Origin: Streptomyces sp. cf386
Lineage (GTDB): Bacteria > Actinomycetota > Actinomycetes > Streptomycetales > Streptomycetaceae
Assembly (NCBI RefSeq): GCF_900103585.1
Contig: NZ_FNHV01000032.1
Span: 1 to 64,000, forward strand
Length of the DNA stretch: 64,000 nucleotides
Direction: 5' to 3'
Shown here: positions 45,570 through 52,381 of the stretch, piece after piece
How positions within the stretch are numbered: the first letter of the stretch is position 1
Layout of the letters: each line of letters opens with the position of its first letter
Translations under genes and position numbers: made by a program
The notes under the pieces: model-generated
Database searches by the model: none
What the model saw: only the letters and a program-made list of their open reading frames with translations
Told to the model about the DNA's origin: nothing

Positions 45570-46046
45570 ATGGCCGCACCGCGATGGTTGAACGAGGACG
45601 AACTCCGCGCCTGGCACGCCTTCCTGGCCGCCGGCGCGCTCGTCAATCGCCGCCTGGATCAGCAGCTCAAGGACGACGTCGGGATCACGCACCTCCAGTA
45701 CGAGATCCTCGCGCGCCTCAACGCCGCCCCGGACCGGGAGATGCGCATGAGCGGCCTCGCCGACGCACTGCTCAACTCCAAGAGCGGCCTGACCTACCAG
45801 GTCACACAGCTGGAGAAGGCGGGCCTGGTGACCCGGCGCTCCTGCCCCGGCGATGTGCGCGCGGTCTACGCCGTCCTCACCGACGCGGGCAGGCGCATGC
45901 TGGAGCAGGCGGCCCCGGGCCATGTCGCGCTCGTCCGCAGGCTGCTCATCGACGTCCTCACCCCACACCAGCTCGCGACCCTCGCCGACGGTCTGACCGA
46001 GGTCACCCACCGCATCCAGGACGGCGAGACCAATGCCGTGAGGTAG
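45570..46046 (+). CDS. MarR-family transcriptional regulator
   Basis: The 158-aa dimeric winged-helix regulator has the recognition region 'LQYEILARLNAAPDREMRMSGLADALLNSKSGLTYQVTQLEKAGLVTRRSCPGDVRAVYAVLTDAGRRMLE' and flanking dimerisation helices. No conserved OhrR-type cysteine is visible near the N-terminus, so the inducer is open. The start is leaderless, 6 nt after TAGCGT. Palindromic operators lie between it and the divergent DUF2218 gene. Confidence 0.9.
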   Translation: MAAPRWLNEDELRAWHAFLAAGALVNRRLDQQLKDDVGITHLQYEILARLNAAPDREMRMSGLADALLNSKSGLTYQVTQLEKAGLVTRRSCPGDVRAVYAVLTDAGRRMLEQAAPGHVALVRRLLIDVLTPHQLATLADGLTEVTHRIQDGETNAVR

Positions 46047-46104
46047 GCCCCGCCCGCCCCCTCCTGCCACCTCGGTCCGGGGCAGGGCCGTTCTCCCGAC
46101 CGCA

Positions 46105-46110
46105 TACCCT
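46105..46110 (+). promoter_or_regulatory. -10 element of a leaderless miaB transcript
   Basis: TACCCT is followed by exactly 6 nt (TGTCCC) and ATG 46117. No Shine-Dalgarno sequence precedes the start, so transcription probably begins at the start codon. Confidence 0.5.
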
Positions 46111-46116
46111 TGTCCC

Positions 46117-47631
46117 ATGAGCAGCAGCGACCGGAGCCAGGCAGTGGGCGTGAAGACATACGAGGTGCGCACCTACGGGTGCCAGATGAACGTCCACGAT
46201 TCCGAGCGATTGTCCGGGCTGCTCGAAGACGCCGGATATGTACGCGCGCCCGAGGGCTCGAACGGCGACGCGGACGTCGTCGTCTTCAACACCTGCGCGG
46301 TCCGCGAGAACGCCGACAACAAGCTGTACGGCAACCTCGGCCACCTCGCCCCGATGAAGACGAAGCGCCCCGGCATGCAGATCGCCGTCGGCGGCTGCCT
46401 CGCGCAGAAGGACCGCGACACCATCGTGAAGCGGGCGCCCTGGGTGGACGTCGTCTTCGGCACGCACAACATCGGCAAGCTGCCCGTCCTGCTGGAACGC
46501 GCGCGCGTGCAGGAGGAGGCGCAGGTCGAGATCGCCGAGTCGCTGGAGGCGTTCCCCTCGACGCTGCCGACGCGGCGCGAGAGCGCCTACGCGGCCTGGG
46601 TGTCGATCTCCGTCGGCTGCAACAACACCTGCACCTTCTGCATCGTCCCGGCCCTGCGCGGCAAGGAGAAGGACCGCCGCCCCGGCGACATCCTCGCCGA
46701 AGTGGAGGCGCTGGTCGCCGAGGGCGTCTCCGAGATCACGCTGCTCGGCCAGAACGTCAACGCGTACGGTTCCGACATCGGCGACCGTGAGGCGTTCAGC
46801 AAGCTGTTGCGGGCCTGCGGAAAGATCGAGGGCCTGGAGCGCGTCCGCTTCACCTCCCCGCACCCGCGCGACTTCACCGACGACGTCATCGCCGCCATGG
46901 CCGAGACGCCGAACGCGATGCCGCAGCTGCACATGCCGCTGCAGTCCGGCTCGGACACGGTCCTGAAGGCGATGCGCCGCTCCTACCGTCAGGAGCGCTA
47001 CCTCGGGATCATCGAGAAGGTCCGCGCCGCCATCCCGCATGCCGCGATCAGCACCGACATCATCGTGGGCTTCCCCGGCGAGACCGAGGAGGACTTCGAG
47101 CAGACGCTGCACGTGGTGCGTGAGGCCCGCTTCGCGCAGGCGTTCACCTTCCAGTACTCCAAGCGCCCCGGCACGCCCGCGGCCACCATGGAGAACCAGA
47201 TCCCCAAGCAGGTCGTCCAGGCGCGCTACGAGCGTCTCGTCGCCCTCCAGGAGGAGATCTCCTGGGAGGAGAACAAGAAGCAGGTCGGCCGCACGCTGGA
47301 GCTGATGGTCGCCGAGGGCGAGGGCCGCAAGGACGACAGCACCCACCGCCTCTCCGGCCGCGCCCCCGACAACCGCCTGGTCCACTTCACCAAGCCGGAC
47401 CAGGAGGTCCGCCCCGGCGACGTGGTCACCGTCGAGATCACGTACGCCGCCCCGCACCACCTCCTCGCCGAGGGCCCCGTCCTCGACGTGCGCCGCACGC
47501 GCGCGGGTGACGCCTGGGAGAAGCGCAACGCCGCCGAGTCCGCCAAGCCTGCCGGTGTCCTGCTCGGCCTGCCGAAGATCGGCGTCCCCGAGCCGCTGCC
47601 GGCGGCGACGGGCGGCTGCACGGCACGCTGA
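46117..47631 (+). CDS. miaB: tRNA-2-methylthio-N6-(dimethylallyl)adenosine-37 synthase MiaB
   Basis: The 504-aa radical-SAM methylthiotransferase adds the 2-methylthio group to i6A37 of tRNAs reading UNN codons. The N-terminal cluster cysteines are in 'TYGCQMNVHDSERL', 'NTCAVRENADNK' and 'GGCLAQKD'; the radical-SAM CxxxCxxC is in 'SVGCNNTCTFCIVPALRGKEKDR'; a TRAM domain is C-terminal. 'YGCQMN' identifies MiaB rather than RimO. It acts after MiaA, encoded 2 kb downstream at 49579. Confidence 0.95.
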   Translation: MSSSDRSQAVGVKTYEVRTYGCQMNVHDSERLSGLLEDAGYVRAPEGSNGDADVVVFNTCAVRENADNKLYGNLGHLAPMKTKRPGMQIAVGGCLAQKDRDTIVKRAPWVDVVFGTHNIGKLPVLLERARVQEEAQVEIAESLEAFPSTLPTRRESAYAAWVSISVGCNNTCTFCIVPALRGKEKDRRPGDILAEVEALVAEGVSEITLLGQNVNAYGSDIGDREAFSKLLRACGKIEGLERVRFTSPHPRDFTDDVIAAMAETPNAMPQLHMPLQSGSDTVLKAMRRSYRQERYLGIIEKVRAAIPHAAISTDIIVGFPGETEEDFEQTLHVVREARFAQAFTFQYSKRPGTPAATMENQIPKQVVQARYERLVALQEEISWEENKKQVGRTLELMVAEGEGRKDDSTHRLSGRAPDNRLVHFTKPDQEVRPGDVVTVEITYAAPHHLLAEGPVLDVRRTRAGDAWEKRNAAESAKPAGVLLGLPKIGVPEPLPAATGGCTAR

Positions 47632-47689
47632 GCGCACGCCGCGAGAGTAGGGGGCGGGGCGGGACGAGCAGGAGAACGGGGGGCGGGAC

Positions 47690-47980
47690 ATGGCGCAGTG
47701 GGTGGTGGTCGTGCAGTCCGGTCACGGGGATCAGTACCGCTGCGAGGAGGCGGCGCGCTTCCAGGGCACCCTGGAACAGGCCCGCGCCCTCCTCTACGAG
47801 GTCGCCTGTACCTACAAGCCCGGTTTCGCGCTGCGCCAGCGGCGCCGTGAGGTGTTCCGGGTCGGTGCCGGGGACGCGTACTACGCGCACATCGAGGGTG
47901 CGGTGTCGACCCAGCGCGTCATGTTCCAGCTGGCCGAGCGGGTGTGGAGCACCGACCCGGAGCCCAGCCCCTGGCAGTAG
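47690..47980 (+). CDS. Conserved hypothetical protein
   Basis: The 96-aa soluble protein ('MAQWVVVVQSGHGDQYRCEEAARFQGTLEQARALLYEVACTYKPGF...') has no family I can name. A GGGGGGCGGG tract precedes ATG 47690 and codon bias is normal. The pattern of short strands and one Glu/Ala helix suggests a small alpha/beta fold. It lies between miaB and the extradiol-like gene, 10 nt before the latter. Confidence 0.7.
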   Translation: MAQWVVVVQSGHGDQYRCEEAARFQGTLEQARALLYEVACTYKPGFALRQRRREVFRVGAGDAYYAHIEGAVSTQRVMFQLAERVWSTDPEPSPWQ

Positions 47981-47990
47981 GCTCCCGATC

Positions 47991-48719
47991 ATGCTTGTCG
48001 CCGCCGCAGTGTGCCCCTGCCCGCCGCTCCTCGTGCCCGAGCTCGCCGCGGGTGCCGCACCCGAGCTGGACGCCGCGCGTGCCGCCTGCACGGACGGGCT
48101 CGGCGTGCTCGCGGCCGCCCGGCCGGACCTGCTCGTCGTCGTCGGAGCCGCCGAGGAGAGCGGGCACGGGGCGTACGCCGAGGGGACGCGGGGGTCGTTC
48201 CGGGGTTTCGGCGTGGACATCGACGTACGGCTGGGACGCGCCGCGGACGAGGCGACCGCCCCGGAGCCGTCGCGACGACCGCTCCCCTCCTCGCTCGCCG
48301 TCGCCGCCTGGCTGCTGGAGCGGACCGGATGGGCGGACGCCCCGATCGAGGGACTCGCGGTGGGGGAACCTCTGACGCCCGAGCGGTGTACTGAGATGGG
48401 GAGGGACATCGCCGCCCGGGCCGAGCGGGTGGCGCTGCTGGTGATGGGCGACGCCAGTGCCTGCCGCACGCTCAAGGCTCCCGGCTACCTCGACGAGCGG
48501 GCTGAGCCCTTCGACGCCTCCGTCGCGCATGCGCTGGGCAAGGCGGACGTGACGGCGCTCAAGGCGCTGGACACCGAGCTCGCGCACGAGCTGCAGGCCT
48601 CGGGCCGAGCGCCCTGGCAGGTCCTCGCGGGCGCGGCGGAGCAGGCGGGCCTTTCGGGCAGCTTGCTGTACGACGAGGCGCCGTACGGGGTGGGTTACCT
48701 GGTCGCGACGTGGTCGTAG
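47991..48719 (+). CDS. Class III extradiol dioxygenase subunit B-like protein
   Basis: The 242-aa protein has the LigB-like fold ('MLVAAAVCPCPPLLVPELAAGAAPELDAARAACTDGL', 'LLVVVGAAEESG', 'VALLVMGDASACR', 'WQVLAGAAEQAGLSGSLLYDEAPYGVGYLVATW'). The usual iron ligands are not all evident: 'SGHGAY' retains one His, but no second His like that of LigB is obvious. Enzyme activity is therefore uncertain. TAGGCT lies 7 nt before ATG 47991, suggesting a leaderless transcript. The gene lies between miaB and miaA in Streptomyces. Confidence 0.8.
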   Translation: MLVAAAVCPCPPLLVPELAAGAAPELDAARAACTDGLGVLAAARPDLLVVVGAAEESGHGAYAEGTRGSFRGFGVDIDVRLGRAADEATAPEPSRRPLPSSLAVAAWLLERTGWADAPIEGLAVGEPLTPERCTEMGRDIAARAERVALLVMGDASACRTLKAPGYLDERAEPFDASVAHALGKADVTALKALDTELAHELQASGRAPWQVLAGAAEQAGLSGSLLYDEAPYGVGYLVATWS

Positions 48720-48762
48720 GGGCACCGACCGAGACGGTTCGTCGGGCCCGCCGACCAAACGG

Positions 48763-48799
48763 CGGACGGCCGGGAGCGGTCAAGCTCCGCGGCCGTCCG
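48763..48799. terminator. Bidirectional hairpin after the extradiol-like gene
   Basis: CGGACGGCCG (48763-48772) pairs with CGGCCGTCCG (48790-48799), with GAGC/GCTC extending the helix inside. It lies between the convergent stops at 48719 and 48812 and can serve both transcripts. Confidence 0.65.
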
Positions 48800-48811
48800 G
48801 CGATGTGCCGT

Positions 48812-49078
48812 TCAGTTCGTCGGCGGGGGTGAGTCCGGCGGCGTACTGCTGCCGGTCGCCCTGTCGTTGCCCTTGTGCGCGAGTCGGTCCATGGCGCTCT
48901 TGGCCTTGTCCGTGCTCGTCTGGATCCTGCCGCTGTACTTGCCCTTGGTCTTCTGGTCGACGACCCTCGAGGCCTTGTCGAGGCCATGCTGGATCTTTCC
49001 CTCGTGCTGTTGCGCGAGGCCGGAGACCTTGTCCTTGGCCGGGGCGAGTTTGGCTTTCAAACTATCTATCAGACCCAT
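48812..49078 (-). CDS. MT0933-type antitoxin-like small protein
   Basis: The 88-aa hydrophilic protein resembles the MT0933 antitoxin family ('MGLIDSLKAKLAPAKDKVSGLAQQHEGKIQHGLDKASRVVDQKTKGKYSGRIQTSTDKAKSAMDRLA'): an amphipathic Lys/Ala helix followed by the conserved 'KTKGKYSGRI' segment and a Ser/Pro tail. Start ATG 49078. No recognisable toxin is adjacent; the upstream gene at 49103 is an acidic low-complexity protein. The antitoxin label is therefore by family only. Confidence 0.75.
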   Translation of the reverse strand: MGLIDSLKAKLAPAKDKVSGLAQQHEGKIQHGLDKASRVVDQKTKGKYSGRIQTSTDKAKSAMDRLAHKGNDRATGSSTPPDSPPPTN

Positions 49079-49102
49079 GCTTCACCTTCCCGCGCAGGGC
49101 AG

Positions 49103-49396
49103 TTACGTGCGGGCGCCCTCTCCGGCCTCGCTGTCGGCCGTCTCGTCGGCGGACTGCTGCTTGGGGATCTCGACGCTGTCGTCGGCGTCGGTCTCGACGG
49201 ACTCCGCTGCCGTCGACCGGGCTGCCGTCGACTCTGTCGCCTCGTCGGCCTTCGTCTCGGCCGGCTCCTTCGCCTCCGCCGCTGCTGCCGCCTCTTCCGT
49301 CACGGGTTCGGCCGTTGGTGTGTCGGCCTGCGCCTCGACGGTTGACGCCTCCTCCGCGGCCTTCGACCTCCGAAGAAGTCGTGCAAAAACGCCCAT
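49103..49396 (-). CDS. Small acidic Ala/Glu/Thr-rich protein, function unknown
   Basis: The 97-aa product starts with a short amphipathic basic stretch ('MGVFARLLRRSKAAEEA') and continues as a disordered tail made almost only of Ala, Glu, Thr, Ser and Asp. It lies 24 bp upstream of the MT0933-like gene on the same strand and the two are probably co-transcribed. The N-terminal helix could bind membrane or a partner. I recognise no family. Confidence 0.7.
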   Translation of the reverse strand: MGVFARLLRRSKAAEEASTVEAQADTPTAEPVTEEAAAAAEAKEPAETKADEATESTAARSTAAESVETDADDSVEIPKQQSADETADSEAGEGART

Positions 49397-49578
49397 ATCC
49401 ACTCCATACGTTACTCGTGCGGGCGAAATCCCGCGTCGTCCGGTGCGTCCGGTTGCGCCCCCGGGTCGCCGCCCCCGCGAAACCGGCGGCGAAAACCTCG
49501 CAACTGGCAACGACGCCGCGCGCGTGCCGTCACGTAACTCGTTCGAGTCCACCCCGTGGGGTTTGCGAGACTGTGGCG

Positions 49579-50517
49579 GTGAGTAGTGCACCTTCCGCCC
49601 CCCGCGTCATCGCCGTAGTCGGACCCACCGCAGCCGGAAAGTCCGATTTGGGCGTCTTTCTGGCCCGGCAGCTCGGCGGCGAGGTCGTCAACGCCGACTC
49701 CATGCAGCTCTATCGCGGGATGGACATCGGCACCGCCAAGCTGACGCCCGAGGAACGCGCCGGTGTCCCGCACCACCTGCTGGACATCTGGGACGTGACG
49801 GTCACGGCGTCGGTCGCCGAGTACCAGCGGCTCGCGCGGGAGCGGATCGACGCACTGCTCGCCGAGGGACGCTGGCCGATTCTCGTCGGCGGTTCGGGTC
49901 TGTACATCCGCGGCGCCGTCGACAATCTCGAGTTCCCCGGCACCGACCCCGAGGTCAGGGCCCGGCTGGAGGAGGAGCTCGCGCTGCGCGGCTCCGGGGC
50001 CCTGCACGCGCGCCTGGCCGCCGCCGACCCCGAGGCCGCGCAGGCGATCCTGCCGAGCAATGGACGTCGTATCGTCCGGGCCCTCGAAGTGATCGAGATC
50101 ACCGGCAAGCCCTTCACCGCCAACCTGCCGGGTCACGACTCGATCTACGACACGATCCAGATCGGCGTCGACGTGGCCCGCCCCGAACTGGACGAGCGCA
50201 TCGCGCGCCGGGTCGACCGGATGTGGGACGCCGGGCTCGTCGACGAGGTCCGTGCGCTGGAGGCGCAAGGGTTGCGCGAGGGGCTTACGGCCTCGCGTGC
50301 GCTCGGCTACCAGCAGGTGCTGGCGGCGCTCGCCGGGGAGTGCACCATCGAAGAGGCGCGGGCGGAGACCGTACGTGCCACCAAACGCTTCGCGCGCCGG
50401 CAGGATTCATGGTTCAGGCGCGACCCACGGGTGCACTGGCTGAGTGGGGCTGCGGCGGATCTCACAGAACTTCCGCAGCTCGCACTGGCGTTGGTCGAAC
50501 GACCGGTTACAGCCTGA
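49579..50517 (+). CDS. miaA: tRNA dimethylallyltransferase MiaA
   Basis: The 312-aa enzyme transfers dimethylallyl from DMAPP to A37 of tRNA. P-loop 'VVGPTAAGKSDLGVFLA', 'VVNADSMQLYRGMDIGTAKLTPEE' (Asp general base, substrate tRNA contacts), 'GGSGLYIRG' and C-terminal 'TKRFARRQDSWFRRDPRVHWL' are all family hallmarks. GTG 49579 gives the usual N-terminus (VSSAPSAPRVIAVVGPTAAGKS); GTG 49573 two codons earlier is equally possible. In S. coelicolor miaA absence affects bldA tRNA modification, so it is linked to TTA-codon translation. Confidence 0.94.
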   Translation: MSSAPSAPRVIAVVGPTAAGKSDLGVFLARQLGGEVVNADSMQLYRGMDIGTAKLTPEERAGVPHHLLDIWDVTVTASVAEYQRLARERIDALLAEGRWPILVGGSGLYIRGAVDNLEFPGTDPEVRARLEEELALRGSGALHARLAAADPEAAQAILPSNGRRIVRALEVIEITGKPFTANLPGHDSIYDTIQIGVDVARPELDERIARRVDRMWDAGLVDEVRALEAQGLREGLTASRALGYQQVLAALAGECTIEEARAETVRATKRFARRQDSWFRRDPRVHWLSGAAADLTELPQLALALVERPVTA

Positions 50518-50625
50518 TCACGTGATGGCATCGGGACGCTCCGGCCGCCATCCCGGCCTCCGGCGCCATGCCATCATCGAGCTTCGATCGACCAAGTGGA
50601 GTCCGAGTTGGGAGGGCGCGTGGCG

Positions 50626-51141
50626 ATGGAGGCCGGCCCTCGCGACACCGCACAAGGCACCGAGAACGTCACCACCGACCGGGGCGAACCGGAGCAGGAC
50701 GGCGACCGTCTGAGCCCCGACGGGCCGGACGAGACCGAGGACGGCGTCGAGGGTGGCGTCACCGACGACGGCCCCGAGCCCGAGGAGATGTACGCGAGCG
50801 GCCCGGAGGTCGAGGTCGAGCTGCGACCGCAGCGCCGACTGCGCATCTGGCAGCTCGCCCCCATCGTGGCCCTGGCCGCGGTCGGCTCCCTGATGTTCGC
50901 GTTCCCGCTGGCCTTCGACTTCGGCGACAGCGGGGCCGTGATCGCCATGCTGGGGCTCCTGATCTGCTCCTGCGCGGCCGGCTGGGGCATGATGGCCGCC
51001 CGCCGCGTGGGCCACACCTGGCCCGGACTGCCGCAGCGGGGTTCCGGGCGCAGAACGGACTGGCGGGTCGTGCTGGCCTACGCCCTGGTCGTAGCCGCGG
51101 TGGTCGTGCTGGCCGTGTGGCGCGTGGCCCGGCTGCGCTGA
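50626..51141 (+). CDS. Predicted three-helix membrane protein with acidic N-terminus
   Basis: The 171-aa protein has an Asp/Glu/Gly-rich N-terminal tail (about 1-68) and three membrane helices (about 75-93, 103-125 and 150-168), separated by a basic cytoplasmic loop. ATG 50626 has GGGAGGG about 9 nt upstream; GTG 50620 is an alternative. It sits between miaA and dapF, 47 nt before the latter, an arrangement common in Streptomyces. I recognise no function. Confidence 0.75.
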   Translation: MEAGPRDTAQGTENVTTDRGEPEQDGDRLSPDGPDETEDGVEGGVTDDGPEPEEMYASGPEVEVELRPQRRLRIWQLAPIVALAAVGSLMFAFPLAFDFGDSGAVIAMLGLLICSCAAGWGMMAARRVGHTWPGLPQRGSGRRTDWRVVLAYALVVAAVVVLAVWRVARLR

Positions 51142-51188
51142 CCTTCACGCGCGCGTGGGCTGTCGTACCGACCCCTTACGATCGAGGA

Positions 51189-52082
51189 ATGAGCACGCGG
51201 ATCGCCTTCCTCAAGGGTCACGGCACCGAGAACGACTTCGTGATCGTCCCGGACCCCGAGAACGCCATTGACCTGTCCCCGGCCGCCGTCGCCGCCCTGT
51301 GCGACCGCCGCGCGGGCATCGGCGGTGACGGGCTGCTGCACGTGGTCCGGTCCGCGGCACATCCCGAGGCCCAGGACATGGCGGCCGAGGCCGAGTGGTT
51401 CATGGACTACCGCAACGGCGACGGCTCCGTCGCGGAGATGTGCGGCAACGGCGTGCGGGTGTTCGCGCGCTACCTCCAGCGCGCCGGGTATGTCACCGAG
51501 GGTGACCTCGCGGTGGCCACGCGCGGGGGCGTGAAGACCGTGCACATCGCCAAGACTGCATCCAACAGCGGCTCCGCCGCGGGTGACGTCACGGTCGGCA
51601 TGGGCAAGGCGCGGCTCCCCGAAGGGGACGTCACGGTCGGCGTCGGCGAGCACAGCTGGCCCGCACGCAACGTGAACATGGGCAACCCGCACGCCGTGGC
51701 CTTCGTGGACGACCTCGCGCAGGCCGGCGACCTGTACTCCCCGCCGCCGTTCAGCCCCGCCTCGGCCTATCCGGACGGGGTGAATGTCGAGTTCGTGATC
51801 GACCGGGGCCCGCGGCACGTCGCCATGCGGGTGCACGAGCGCGGTGCCGGTGAGACCCGTTCGTGCGGCACGGGCGCGTGTGCCGTCGCCGTGGCCGCCG
51901 CGCGCCGGGACGGAGCCGACCCGGCGGTCACCGGCACCCCCGCGACGTACACCGTCGATGTACCGGGCGGCACCCTGGTGATCACCGAGGGGACCGACGG
52001 CGAGATCGAGATGACCGGCCCCGCGGTGATCGTGGCCGAGGGCGAGATCGACGTGGAGTGGCTGGAAACGCGCGCCCGCTGA
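51189..52082 (+). CDS. dapF: Diaminopimelate epimerase
   Basis: The 297-aa PLP-independent epimerase converts LL- to meso-diaminopimelate for lysine synthesis; Streptomyces uses LL-DAP directly in its wall. The two catalytic cysteines are Cys85 ('EMCGNGVRVFARY') and Cys226 ('RSCGTGACAVAVAAA'). N-terminal 'KGHGTENDFVIVPD' and 'NMGNPHAVAFVDD' are family signatures. ATG 51189 lies 6 nt after TACGAT (51177-51182), so the mRNA may be leaderless; the GAGGA in between is too close to act as a ribosome binding site. Confidence 0.95.
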   Translation: MSTRIAFLKGHGTENDFVIVPDPENAIDLSPAAVAALCDRRAGIGGDGLLHVVRSAAHPEAQDMAAEAEWFMDYRNGDGSVAEMCGNGVRVFARYLQRAGYVTEGDLAVATRGGVKTVHIAKTASNSGSAAGDVTVGMGKARLPEGDVTVGVGEHSWPARNVNMGNPHAVAFVDDLAQAGDLYSPPPFSPASAYPDGVNVEFVIDRGPRHVAMRVHERGAGETRSCGTGACAVAVAAARRDGADPAVTGTPATYTVDVPGGTLVITEGTDGEIEMTGPAVIVAEGEIDVEWLETRAR

Positions 52083-52381
52083 ACGGCTCTGTGACTTGGT
52101 ATCAGAGGCTTCGGCAGCTCAGGGCCTGAGAGTGCGGCCTTCGGCGCCCCGGAGCGCGCTTGGAACCATCAACTCCGGTTCGTTGCATGGCGCGAAACCG
52201 TAAACCTGTAAACCCTCGCTCGAATGGGTGATCCGTTTCACGCTCGGCGAGAGGCGGTCAGTCGCACGTGATGGGCTCGGTAGCATCAAGCACCGGCCCG
52301 GACGGGGGAGAAGTCGCCATCCCCTGTGCCGTGTCCGCCATGGGGCACCCCGTCCGCCGGTCCACGCAGCCGGAGGTGCCC
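52083..52381 (+). promoter_or_regulatory. rshA upstream region
   Basis: The 299 bp between dapF and rshA contain no gene. A candidate -10, TAGCAT (52281-52286), lies about 95 bp before the start. An imperfect direct repeat (cgtaaacctgtaaaccct) occurs at about 52199-52216 in an unusually A-rich patch. No terminator for dapF is obvious. Confidence 0.4.

Noticed and set aside
48812..49396. A toxin-antitoxin pair
   Set aside because: One product resembles the MT0933 antitoxin family, but its neighbour is a disordered acidic protein with no toxin features.
51160..51182. Damage-type promoter before dapF
   Set aside because: Only TGTCG matches at the right distance; likely chance upstream of a normal TACGAT -10.
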